Of a DNA stretch of 64,000 bases, positions 44,115-55,145 are shown one piece after another. Each line of letters starts with the position of its first letter. The first letter of the stretch is position 1. Origin of the DNA: Phanerodontia chrysosporium (taxonomy: Eukaryota; Basidiomycota; Agaricomycetes; Polyporales; Phanerochaetaceae). The stretch is from NCBI GenBank assembly GCA_001910725.1, contig MJGA01000007.1:1-64000 (forward strand). The letters run 5' to 3'. The position numbers and the translations under genes were made by a program. The notes beneath the pieces are model-generated. The model was not told where the DNA came from. It searched no databases and saw only the letters and a list, made by a program, of their open reading frames with translations.

Positions 44115-45730
44115 TCAGTTATTGGTGTCAGATGCTGTGTTCTCGCTCTCAATGTGCTGCACAACCTCCACATGTCGGTGCTTATGGGTCTGGTGTTCGC
44201 GCACCTGCTTCGCAACTTGACGGATGAAGGCAGGAACGCACCCAGTAGGCATACCGACCTTGGTGACGAAGAAGTCGATGTCCTGGCGCCAGTCCAGCAC
44301 GTAGCGGGCATAGTAGATGCCCTGCTCGTTGAGGGCTGTCTGGTAGCACGGGAAGTTCGCATCGGGCATGATTCGGTGAATGCACTGGAGTGCGTCCCCA
44401 ATAGAAAGCGGACTTTCGTCCTCATCATCCTCATCATCGAGTGTTATTGCAGAAGCCCTGGCCTTGTCATCGGACGCTGTAGGTCCATTGTTGATAATGA
44501 CATTGATAGGCTGGGTGTTCTTGAGACCTGACCGTTCATGATTGCATGCGCGTGTCGCTGACGTCTTGCGAAGATGATCAAAGGCAGGAGACCTTGGAGG
44601 GATCTTGAACTCTGGATCAGCATCACTGTCAGTCTGCGGCGTTGTCAGTTCTCAGCACGTCATGGACATGTGTACTGCAAGCTAGTATGACGTACCAATA
44701 AGCGGGCCCAGAGCTGTATCTCCATCAGAGATAAGGCATGGTGCGTGAGGGGATCATGCGGGTCGACCCAGCAGTAAGTATTGTCATTGGCATCATGCGG
44801 ACACTTGAGCTTCTCGAGACATAGGGTGAACATAGCTTCGCTGCTGGTCTCCGAAGACTTCGTCAAACCTGTGGCTGCCGCCGCAGACTCCTTCTCCTTG
44901 CCGTCATCTCGCTTGCATTTGTTCACCTTGCTTGCTTTGGCACGGTCTACAGTGTCCTGTTGCAATCGTGTTAGGTATCATATTGCGCTCAGCAGAAAAC
45001 ACTCACCAGGTTGAATACCACAACTTTTAGTGTCTTTGTCCCTCGACGCTGAGTCTGCCTGCGCTGGATATATTCCTCGAAGCAAGTCTTGACATCCTCC
45101 GCAGTCTTCAGAGGGTACTTGATGTTATCTTTCTCATTCGACCACTTGTACGCAAGGTTCGGCTCGGGCAGGGTCGCGCGGTTGGGAAGTTCCATGACCA
45201 TGCGCAGGGACTCGAGAAAATCCATTGGCTCCATCGTGAGGAGGAACCGCTGGTGGCTGGTCATCAGCTCTTTGTCTGCTGTCATGGTGTTGAGTGGTAT
45301 GTCGCAATCTATGTATCTAATCTCTGAACATGCATGGCCGCCAGTGAGACCCTTTCGCAAGCTTCATCTCAAGAGCAAGCAGACTTACCTTCACCGCTCT
45401 TGTCTCGTGGCACTGGTGGAATATTCTGCGGTAGCTGACGGTCTACTAGTGGGTGTACAGGCTGCACAGGTGCGTCATTCTCGTGAGGATTAGGCGCAGG
45501 TTGCGCACGCTGTGTCCATTGGCATGACAGTAGAATTGTCCAACGGCCACATCTTGCGGGCGTACAGGTGGGTGCAGGAGCATGTCCAGAAGGTACAGAC
45601 CTTGCTGTCCTGGAACATAAGGTCTCGCAGGGGCATTGGGTGGGATTTGGTTATGAGCATCCATTGCGGCAGCGAGGTGACGAACAGTGTGGTGGGCAAA
45701 ACGGCACTGTTCCTTCTGTTCCGAAGACAT
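44115..45730 (-). CDS. Accessory protein of the transposon, 465 aa
   Basis: Five exons in agreeing phase: 45551-45730, 45389-45509, 45007-45323, 44696-44956, 44115-44633 (the first intron is only 41 bp). N-terminus MSSEQKEQCRFAHHTVRHLA is followed by a Pro-rich linker, a globular part (DKELMTSHQRFLLTMEPM ... YPLKTAEDVKTCFEEYIQRR), a Lys/Ser-rich stretch, then CLEKLKCPHDANDNTYCWVD with HHALSLMEIQLWARLL, where Cys/His spacing could bind metal. An acidic linker (TLDDEDDEDESPLSIGDAL) leads to a C-terminal helical domain (YYARYVLDWRQDIDFFVTKV ... IRQVAKQVREHQ). I do not recognise the family. It lies wholly inside the inverted repeats, so it travels with the element; a role as DNA-binding helper or regulator is inference. 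The frame is open throughout, unlike the transposase. Confidence 0.68.
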
Positions 45731-45890
45731 ACTTATGCACGGTCATGGCATCATAACATACAGTACTTCTACAGATTTCGAGAATGTCCTTGCCGTTCTC
45801 CCCGTCTCTCCTGACGGTAGTAGCCCGTTCCGTGCGACGCGACTCCAACCCGATGCGACCACTCGCGCCGTTGACTGCAGCGCTTGCCTG

Positions 45891-45963
45891 TGCCGATGAT
45901 CCGGTTCAGACTCAGCTTTTCTCTCGGGGAGCCTGCGCGCGACTATCATTTTTGGATCAGCTG
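45891..45963 (-). repeat. Right terminal inverted repeat
   Basis: Reverse complement of the left repeat with two mismatches, followed by TA. Confidence 0.88.
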
Positions 45964-46288
45964 TAAGTGACCTCGAGGTGACTCAAGGTGATCGCTTATC
46001 TGCTTAAGGCGACCTTACCTTACCTTATGGTTAAGGTACCTTCGCCTTGCGGCAACACTACCCCCAGTTCTGGTAGCAGACGCTTGCGGAGTAAGCGTCT
46101 GCCTCTGGGAGATTAATTGGGGAGTGTTCTCGAAAAAATGGAGATCTAGGTCCCAGGTGATACACTCTAATACTCTCTAGATAAGCGTTGGACGCTTGTT
46201 AGCCGGTGCAAGGTGAGATAGCATAATCGGGAATGACAGTAGATGCTAGAAGAGCAGCCCACAGGTAAGAACGCACACAGCATCAATC
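45964..46288. other. Spacer between transposon and RPF2, with a small hairpin
   Basis: GCAGACGCTT at 46076-46085 pairs with AAGCGTCTGC at 46093-46102 around a seven-base loop; CCCAG and CTGGG outside it could extend the stem. No gene seen. The hairpin could act in 3' end formation of RPF2, but nothing shows this. Confidence 0.45.
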
Positions 46289-47480
46289 TTAGTCCGTCCG
46301 CCTCCGCTTCCGCCCCGAATCTCCACCACCAGCCTCGTCGTCGTCTTCGTCGACATCTGTATCTTCGCCACGCCCAGCCTTGAGCCCCTTCATCTTGCGC
46401 GTTTGCAGTTTGCTCAGATCCTGCTTCGCGACGTGTATCCTGCCGCGGAGGTCGCCCATCTCGTCGACCTCGAGGTTCTTGCGCTTCTTGCCAAGACCCT
46501 TCTCGACGTCCTGCTTCTTGAGCTTCGGCCGCTTGAGCGCCTGCTTGAGCACCTCTGGGTCTGCGTCTTGATGCCGCCGCAGCACGAGGTCGAGTGACGG
46601 CCCCATTGGCGTGAGCTCAACGCGGGGAACCTTCGTGCCAGACGCGAGTAGCCGGATCGTGTACGCGCGGATGTGTACTTTGGGAAGCGCCTCGCCTTGG
46701 GGCTTCAGGTCGCCTGTCGTAGCACCAAGTGTGCTCGTCGCGGGGCCAGTCGACGATAGAGAGGGTGGTGTTGGGCCGAGGGTGACAGAGATGACGTGCT
46801 CGAGGCCCGCGAGGTGTATGCCGTCGATCTCTTCGCCGTTGAAGAAAGACAGCAGCAGCGACTTCAGCTGAATCAGCCGCGGATGTGTTGTGAACAACTC
46901 CGAGGCAAAGTGCATAAGAGGCTTGTGTCCCGGAGTGCTTTTTGGTGTCTGAATGTGGTCAATAGAGAGTATAAACTAACAGAGCAACGCAACGCACCTT
47001 GAACTCCTGCATCGACACGAAGTTCTCAACCCCCACCTCGAGCATATCGAGCACCCGATTGTCGAACATTCGCACAAAAGTCATGCCGTCTGGCCGTTTT
47101 TTTGTGCTCTGGCCGACGACAAACAGACTTGCATCGTTCTTCTGCGCCCAAAACTCGAGTGAGGAGGCGTCCTCGAACGGACGAACGGCGTTCTTCTTCG
47201 AGAAGGAGATGGCGTGCGGACGCTTGAGGGCCATCTAAGGGGAGCATAAGCATACATACGCGTGAAAAGGTATTACAACGCACCAGCTCTTTCATGACGT
47301 GCTGAACCTTCTCTCCTGCGTTTGTACCGCGGACGAATATCGCGGTGCGGGGGTCTTCCACTTCCTTCGGCTCGCGGGCCTGAAGCGCACGCTTTGAGCG
47401 TGCATTTTTGGGTTTGCTAACATTCACACGTTAGCAATGAAGTAGGGACAAGAGATATAGACTCACATTGTCCGCAGCAT
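46289..47480 (-). CDS. RPF2: Ribosome biogenesis protein Rpf2 (Brix domain), 347 aa
   Basis: Four exons: 47467-47480, 47284-47416, 46998-47234, 46289-46948; phases agree and the tiny first exon (ATGCTGCGGACAAT) supplies MLRT. The protein reads KPKNARSKRALQAREPKEVE, then TNAGEKVQHVMKEL, MALKRPHAISFSKKN and PFEDASSLEFWAQKNDASLF, which are hallmarks of Rpf2. The Brix domain spans roughly residues 30-240 and the tail is Lys/Asp-rich, ending GGGDSGRKRRRTD. Length fits the family (about 340 aa in yeast). Rpf2 works with Rrs1 in the nucleolus to load the 5S RNP (5S rRNA, uL18, uL5) into pre-60S particles; that is family knowledge. It is transcribed divergently from DBR1 across 193 bp. Confidence 0.95.
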
Positions 47481-47673
47481 TTTCGGGAGGTGAGGAGGGA
47501 GATGAGAGCAGAGACAGACGGTATGTGGGACTAAGTGGGCGCCTACAAGGAAAATGCTGGTCCGGGATCAAATGATGCGCCCTTCTGTATCTGGTCAGAG
47601 GCGAACCGGCGGGCGCCTCGTAGACATCTCGCTGCCCTTCCGTCGTGGACACCGCACACGTTTCCCCAAGTCG
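47481..47673. promoter_or_regulatory. Bidirectional promoter of RPF2 and DBR1
   Basis: Only 193 bp separate the two start codons, which point away from each other, so the promoters must overlap. I see no clear TATA box. Coordinate expression is inference. Confidence 0.6.
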
Positions 47674-49374
47674 ATGAAGATTGCCGTAGAAGGCTGCTGC
47701 CATGGCGAACTCGACGCCATATACTCTCAGATCGCACATCTAGAGGCCGCAAACAATTACAAGGTCGACGTCCTCCTCATCTGCGGCGACTTCCAGGCAG
47801 TCCGAAACGAGCGTGACCTCCAATGCATGGCTGTCCCGGACAAGTATCGCAAGTTAGCCGACTTTCACAAGTAGGTGCGCTCGCGGTGTCTGATCTTTCC
47901 TCCGTAGACAAGCCAACGTTTCCACAGATACTACTCGGGCGCGAAGACTGCGCCGCTACTTACGATTGTGATTGGAGGCAACCACGAAGCGAGCAATTAT
48001 CTCTGGGAGCTCTACCATGGCGGATGGCTGGCACCAAACATCTACTTCCTCGGGCACGCTGGTTGCGTTCAAGTGAATGGCGTCCGCATTGCGGGTGCGT
48101 CAGGCATATTCAAGCCGGACGATTTTACGCAGGGTACGTCCCCTCGCTGCAATGCGATACCACTTCCGTTGACTCCAAGCGCGAATGCAGGGCACCACGA
48201 ACGTCTCCCATACAGCGCAAGCTCCATGCGTAGCATCTACCACGTCCGAGAATACAACATCCGCCGCCTGTCCCTTGTGAGCCCTCATACATCCATGCTG
48301 CTGCTTCGACGCTCACGGTACTTAGCTTTCCCCACCAGACATTTTCTTGTCACATGATTGGCCAGCCTCAATAGAACACTTTGGCAACCTGCCGCAGCTG
48401 CTGAAGCGCAAGCCCTTCTTCCGTGCCGACATCGACCATGGCAAGCTCGGTAGCCCACCCCTCATGGGATTATTATATCAGTTGCGACCCAAGTGGTGGT
48501 TTTCCGCGCACCTGCACACGCGTTTCGAAGCCCTCGTACGCCATGAGCCACCAGAAGCTCAGGAGGGCGAAAAGCTGGCTCCTGCGAAGGTCGAAAACCC
48601 GGATGAGATAGTTATTGACGACGACTTTGACGACCCTGGTCCCTCCCTGTCCAACTCTACGTCGGCTTCATCAAAAATTGACGCTGCACCGGCTCAGCCT
48701 CCAGCTGCGGTGATCAATCCGGACGAAATCACGCTAGACGATGAGGAAAGCGACGTCGTGATGCCCGCTCCCCCACCCCAACCGTCGAACGATCCTGTCT
48801 CAATGCTGTCGCGGAAGGAAACACGCTTCCTCGCGCTCGATAAGTGTCTCCCACGACGCCAGTTTCTCGAGGTGTGTCTACCTGTTTTGCTCCCCTTTTC
48901 TGCGCTGAACTCCCATCCAAGGTTGTGGATGTCCCCGCCTCGAAAAGCATGTCTCCACCCACACTTGAATTCGACCCTGAATGGCTAGCAATCACACGTG
49001 CTTTCAATGCACACATGCCCATCGGAAACCGTCAAGGGCAGTACCCGCCCGAGGACGCTGCACGCGCGGCAGTGCGGGAAGCCGGTGCATGGGTGCGTGC
49101 AAACGTCTTCGACGTCCAAGTAGACAGCGAAAGTATAGAGTCTACAAAGGCCCCTGCGATCGAGGTCCCGGCCAGCGCAGACTCGACGACTGCGGCGATT
49201 CCGTCGAAGCGCGTTGACGACGTGCAGCAGTTCGTTGTCACGGCTCCTGTACAAGGTGCACCGGGCTCTCAGGGGCGTACTCAGCCAGCGTACTTTGCGA
49301 ACCCGCAGACAGCGGCCTTTTGTCGCATGCTCGGTATTGAGAATCGGGTGGACATGGCAGGAGCGCGGCGGTGA
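47674..49374 (+). CDS. DBR1: RNA lariat debranching enzyme Dbr1, 495 aa
   Basis: Exons 47674-47870, 47928-48133, 48191-48276, 48326-48871 and 48922-49374, all in phase. The metallophosphoesterase core is plain: EGCCHGELD near the N-terminus, [36 protein letters not shown] and [13 protein letters not shown], carrying the metal-binding Cys/His/Asp/Asn residues typical of Dbr1. The C-terminal Dbr1 domain starts at [15 protein letters not shown] and contains [19 protein letters not shown]. Between them is a ~65-residue acidic insert with two related motifs ([10 protein letters not shown] and [10 protein letters not shown]). Dbr1 hydrolyses the 2'-5' bond of excised intron lariats in the nucleus. 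The acceptor of exon 4 (TTAG at 48325) is chosen because it keeps the frame of [13 protein letters not shown]. Confidence 0.95.
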
Positions 49375-49907
49375 CGTGGTACACATGGTCTATGCTTGAT
49401 GTCTCTGTGTCATCCAACAGCAAACGCATTGTATCACTAGTAGTTCTGTATCAGCCCGCTAGTTCTTCTCAGTCACGGCATCTCTGTGCTCGTGTCGGAC
49501 AGCGCTGCTTCCGTAATGCATCGGTCCACTTCTCCTGGGTCATCTGGAGCCAACAGTTTTAGCCATGGCATGGTCGCGGTCAATCATAGCCTGATCTAGG
49601 GTGGATTTGGTGGACGAAAAGGAGCAAACATCAGCTTTTCAATGGTTCCACAGGTTGAGCATGAGATTACGCTGGCGTCTAGCCGCATCAGTGGAGAGCG
49701 CTTGGGCGGCGAAGCCTGAGTCGACCGTTACCACGACAGAGAAGGGTAAGCACACAGCTCACACTGCTACAGCAGGTGTCTCATAGGTATGCTTTAACTT
49801 GTGCATAGCAGCCTTCACCCTGTAAATCGAGCACGTGCCTTCAGAAGAACTGCAAGGCTCGCTGTTGATACCCTCACAACGACAACACGCCTCGAGCGCG
49901 CAAGAAC
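49375..49907. other. Intergenic region, no gene seen
   Basis: DBR1 3' flank and promoter of the F-box gene. Short ORFs only. Confidence 0.5.
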
Positions 49908-51165
49908 ATGCAGGACACTGTGGCGCTGCCCCAGGAGCTGATGGACTACATATTAGACTTTATTCATTCCGATGGAGCAACACTTCGCACCTGTACGCTT
50001 GTCGCGCGTAGCTGGTTGCCCTCGAGCCGGCGCCACCTGTTCTCCAGAGTGGAACTTCCCGAGAGCAGATTCTCCGCGTTTCTTGCCTTCGCGCAGACAT
50101 GTGCATTCGGCCCTCAGTACGTCGAAGACCTCATTTTGAACGGAAAGCAACCGCAGCAGGACATGAGCCAACGGACGGCAACGTCACCCGCATTCCTCCG
50201 AAGCGTACTCCCCTGTCTCCCGCGATTGAAGTCGTTGATGCTGTTCATGACACTGTTGCGCGAAGGCGAGGCAGACCATGCCCCTGGCGACTTGGCGACC
50301 TTCCCGTTCTCAGCGCCAGCGCTGAAGAAGCTCACGATGTATTATTGCGGAGCCTCCGAGTCCGAGAACTTCGTCCACCTTGCTCGCATCCTCGGCCTGT
50401 TTTCGTCCATCGACCGGCTGTACCTACGCTTCGAGGGCTTTGGTGCAAAGACGGACCCGCCCTCCGTTGCCGGAGAGCTTGCAGATACGCCCCCGGCCGT
50501 CCTTGCTGCGCTGCCTACCGTGCGCTCGCTCGTCATCGACGACAATGCCTTCCGCACCAGCCTCTACCTCACCATCTTCGCCCCTACCGCGTCCTCCGGT
50601 GCGCTGCGCGCTCTCGAGGTCCAAAGTCGGCACCCGTGGGACCTCTCCGCCCTTGGCGGCCTCCTGCGCGCCGCCAGCGGACACCTGACGCGCCTGTCGC
50701 TCGACCTGACCGGGCTGCACGAACCCGAAGGTGTGTGCCGTGTCGTCTGCTCCATTGCATTCAGCACTGACTCGATTGGGCGCAGACGTCGAGATCTTCG
50801 TCCGAGAGGCCGGATTCGCGTACTGCAGTGCCCTGACGTCGCTGTCTGTGAAGCTCGACCCAGGCACGTTCCACCGCAGCCCGCTGTCGTGGCCCACGCT
50901 GTGCGCGCTGGTCGGCTCCATCCCCGTCTCTGCGCCCCTGCAGACTGTTCACCTGCACCTTGGCATGCGGCTGTTGCTCCGCGACGACTTTTTCCTTCCG
51001 TGGAACAGCATGGACGAGGCGCTCGCGCGGTTCGATAGTCTGGAGACGGTCGCGTTCCCGGTCATATCGCCTGCGGCGTACACACAAGAAGGGAAGGACA
51101 TGATCATGGGTGCTTTTCCCAGAGTAGCGAGGAAAGCAAAGGTGGTGTTTCCCCAAGGAATCTGA
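49908..51165 (+). CDS. F-box protein, Agaricomycete type, 400 aa
   Basis: Two exons (49908-50730 and 50786-51165) joined in phase by GTGTGT...GCGCAG. The N-terminus ALPQELMDYILDFIHSD followed by LRTCTLVARSWLPSSRRHLF is the classic basidiomycete F-box-like motif. The rest is a run of irregular leucine-rich segments (LPCLPRLKSLMLFM, ALKKLTMYYC, LTRLSLDL, LTSLSVKL), giving a likely LRR-type substrate-recognition region. Such proteins form large families in Agaricomycetes and are presumed subunits of SCF ubiquitin ligases; the target is unknown. It ends with AFPRVARKAKVVFPQGI. No membrane segment. Confidence 0.88.
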
Positions 51166-54100
51166 CGGCATGATACTGTCCACGACGTTCGGTTGGCCGC
51201 GGCAACAGAGGATTATGTAGACTTTGATATGATTCCATCTGTTACGTGAGCGATGTGGGCCGCCTGGGAGCTGAGACAGAAGACTGTCCGAAGAGTTTGG
51301 CCTGGTCTGGGGACACCACGTTCGCGCTGCGCCCCTGCAGCGACGACTGGAGGGCCAATTCATTCTGAGCCGACGGCCGCACTAGGCGAAATGATACGCG
51401 AGGCGTCCACAGCGGTCCACAAGACACGACTCCGCGTCCGAATCGCCGTCCTCGATCGCAAACATCAAGGCTGCGGCTGATAGCAACAGCGGGTGCCTCG
51501 GGTGTGATCTCTGTGCGCGATGGGTGATGCAGTGATGATATCTGCGCCGGAATGCCGTTCCTCGCGGGTCGCGCGAGTGTGCCCGCCCATGTCGCAGCGA
51601 GCCCGCCGCGCTGCTGCGTCGCCTGGCCGACTGACCCACTGCGGACGCTGCTCGCTGGTCCAGGCGCGCGCGGGACGCTGTTGCACGTTCCCAAATCAAA
51701 ATCGCGGAGAGTGCCGCACGCGGACGTGAGCATGGGAATGCCATACATTTTCAGAAGAAACTTCACGGAATAGCATTTAGTTACGGCAGGGGCGGTTACA
51801 CAAGCTATTGGTATGGAGATTGCACCGCGTGGAGCGAGGCGTTGACCATTAGACCCATCAGGCGGGAGCCCCAGGAGAGGCAGCGAAACACACCAGGCTG
51901 GAGCTCTCTATCGGATGGGGGGCCAATACACCACAGATGTCCGCGGTAACGGCAGGGCCACCCCGTCAGAGGAGTTTGTTTCCGTCAGAGACGGTGACGG
52001 CTGACGAGGTCGTTGTTGAACTGTATACAATTCGCTGGATTGATGATAATGATATGCAATCTACCCTTTAATGTGATGAACCTAGTCATTAATCACAGGA
52101 GATGGTTGGGCGAAGGTTTGTGAAAGATCTCGACCGGGCGCGGTCGCTCCTGGAGAACGAAAACCATGGCCTATTTTCACAAATCACCTGTATTGCGCGC
52201 AGGAGTCAGATGTCCGTAGCCCAGCGAGGATGAGCCGGCCGCCCTGTTTGGACTGATTCACGCGATCTCAATCCCGGCGAGCTTCTTCCCAGACTGATGA
52301 TAGTCAGATGCAAGCCAGGCGGCCGCGGTGGTGCACAAGACTCCCATCATTGTCAGGGAATGCTGGAGAAATCGAGGCGGTACACCGTGCGTGGGACGCG
52401 ATCTGCGATGGCATGAGCTGTTGAACAGAGGGGGAGGGGCACTTGCCTCGCCGCCACGGCCCTGAGCCTTGCGTGCACCGGGTGCGATTGGAGAGGCAGG
52501 CTCCAGACAGTGACAGCGGCCGTGAGCTGTGAGTGGGGAGACGGTGATCAGTCGAGGGAGGCAGCGAATGCGCGGGGGGATGTCCCTGGGGCAGGCAATT
52601 GCGAGACCTCGCCCAGTGCGCGCGCCGGGGAGCCCGGGCAGAAGCCAGGTGGCGCCGCGGTGCAGCAGGAAAGGAAGCCGAGGGTGGGAGACGCGAGTCC
52701 GCCGTGCGGGTTTTCCTTTCCATCTGCCTCAGGAGAGCCTGTTCGAGAGGCGAGTGGGAAAAGGCACATCGTCGGGGAGTCTGTCGTATTGTTGCGGGTG
52801 TCGTCAGCCCGCGCAGTGTCACGCGAGGTCGGTCAGGGGCGTTGCACACGTGCAGTCGTTCCCTGTGCGTCGCGCGTGCTATTCGCCGCTTCACAGCCCA
52901 TCCTCCCGACACGGCAGCCTGAGGGATGCGCTCAGGGTAAACGGTGTAGGTGCTTCCTGCAAGCGAGCTATCAGCTCACAGTGTTGTTGATGTTGTGATG
53001 ACTTCGACATACCACGGGCGACCAGCGAAACGCATGCTCTGGCGTCGGGCGACGCGGAGAAACGCGGCATCGTGTGAGGACGGCGCCTCGAACGGGCGGG
53101 ATTGCGTACTGCGAGACGTGGGGTGTGCGACGCGCAGCGGGTGGAGCCACGGCCGATTGCGGATGGCTGAGGTGGCAGCTCTCGGGCGCGGATCGTCCGT
53201 GGACGGCGCAGCGGTCATGGCGGCCGCTGCGGTGCACGACGGCGAGTCGCTGCGGGACAAGGTATTTCTTCTCCATAAATGACACCCTCTGGCGGCCATC
53301 GTCTGCGCGACTGCCTGTATCGCCGTTGTCCGAACACTCCTCGCGCGCTCGGTGCTTGGAGCGGTGCGCGCCATTTGCGCACCGCAGCGGGCTTCCCCGC
53401 AACGCCCGAACAATAGCGAAGGCTTCGTCAGAAGCATAGGGGCCCCTGCAGCGCCCGCTCCCGCGAAGGGTACGGTGCAGCCAGGAATGTGCTGGAATTG
53501 ATCAGGCGGCCAGTGCACCTCATCATTTGCGAAGGAGCCGTTCTCGTCGGCGGGGTCCGGCGGCGGCGAGGGTCGTATCGGCAGGACATCCTAGGATGTG
53601 CCGCTGCGGGCAGCATGGTTCTTGGATGTTTGGGTGCGCAGCATCAGGGATCTGTGCTGGCCCTCGCAGGCTGTACAAGTAGAGTTGAGTTTCTGGTAAG
53701 GGTCTTGGGGATGAGCTCACCACTGTGTGGGGGCCATTTCCAGCGAGGCGTGCTGCCCCTCATCAAGGTGGCTTTCCCGCTGGATATGCAGAGACTGCCA
53801 CGGCTTGGCAGAGCCGTCGTCGAGGCCCGTAGCTCGCGCTTTGCTCTGGACGCTGCGCGGGTTCGGCGGCAAGGACGGATCGATCAGGCCCGCTGACACG
53901 GCGCGTGTGGGAGGATGGATGAATACAACGGCGACTGATAGCACATCAGATGCCGACGAGGGGCCGCGCCGCGCCGGTGGTACACGCGAGGACGGATTCA
54001 TCATCAGATACGGAATCACCGAGCGGTGCAAGCTCGGCCGCGCCCTGTCAGCCCAGGATGGACTCCAATCGTTCGCAGACATCCGCGTGTATATAATGTG

Positions 54101-54780
54101 GCGGCAGGGGTCGGCGAGGCGTCTGAGCTGTGCTGGTCAGCTTCTGGGACACCTTAACATTGATAGCGACGTACTGGTTCCGGACGCGGGCCCTGGACAA
54201 GTGCGAGACAAGGGCGAAGCGTCCTCGGGATTTCGGACAGATCATGTCCCAAGGGTTCCAGTGAGAGCAGCAGGCAGCGCAAAGTGGGTAGGGTGCCTGC
54301 GCGTGCTAAACCCATCGAGGCAATGTCTCCCGCAAGAGGCGGCGCAGCCTTATCACGGTGTCCCTGGCGTGCGTGCGCGAGGCGAGATGCTGATTGCGAG
54401 ATTGCGTCCCAGGAGGGATCTCGATGGAATCATCAATATCAGCTCCACGACGGTGACTGCGATGGCGACGGCGACGAGTTGAACGACTCGGACGTTGTCG
54501 ACGCCCACGCATCTACAGGGGTCGGAGGGCCGTTGGAGGCTTTCGAGGAGGCTGGGTCTCTCGAAACTCTATCGAGCGGGTCCGTTGTCTCCACTTACGT
54601 GAAGATCCCACGCTGCGGGCCGTGCTGTCGCCCGCCGACACAAGACTTTGAGAACAAGGCCTGCTTCATGCAGATGTCGACGGCCGACCGCGCACGGCGA
54701 GACCGCGGCGGCTGATGGCCGAACAGTGGCCCGTGATCCGGCGGTGGCTCGGGCGCATGCCATATTGGGATCAAAAATTG
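51166..54780. other. GC-rich region without a supportable gene
   Basis: Many long ORFs occur on both strands, as expected from high GC, but none shows domain-like sequence, consistent intron phases or a plausible composition. A TATATAAT motif lies near 54091. A long non-coding transcript or an old degraded element cannot be excluded. Confidence 0.45.
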
Positions 54781-55145
54781 ATTGGGGAAAGCGCGCAAGA
54801 GACGCGTGAAGACGCGTGCGAGCTTTTTGATCAACGACGTCCACCACTGCCCGCCCCGTCGCTCGAGCCCCCGCAAGCTCGTCCCAGCCAGCGTCGACCC
54901 TCCCGTGGCCGCCCCGCCGTCGTCGTCCGCAGCAGCGAGCACGCCACCGACCTCGTCGAGCGCACCGCATCACTCGTGAGTTGTTGGCGTGTTGCCTGAT
55001 TGATGCCATGTAACAAGGTTCGCATCATCCTAGGGACTCTCCAGAGGTCACCAGCACCCTGCGCTTCCGTCTTCTCGGGTTCGCCTTGCATCAAACATCG
55101 CTCTTGCTGCTCTCTGCTTTTCCGGACAGCCTTGAGAAGAAATGT

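Larger units (their letters stand above)
42647..45963. mobile_element. Tc1/mariner/IS630-type transposon, 3.3 kb, with accessory gene
   Basis: Terminal inverted repeats at 42647-42719 and 45891-45963 match at 71 of 73 bases (outermost CAGCTGATCC). A TA dinucleotide flanks both ends (42645-42646 and 45964-45965), the expected target-site duplication of this superfamily. Inside are a DDE transposase gene on the plus strand and a five-exon gene on the minus strand, arranged tail to tail. A two-gene mariner-type element of this size is longer than the usual 1.3-2 kb. Confidence 0.85.

Noticed and set aside
53727..54482. 251-aa ORF in the GC-rich gap
   Set aside because: No domain-like segment or splice support; overlapping ORFs of similar length exist on the other strand, as expected at this GC content.
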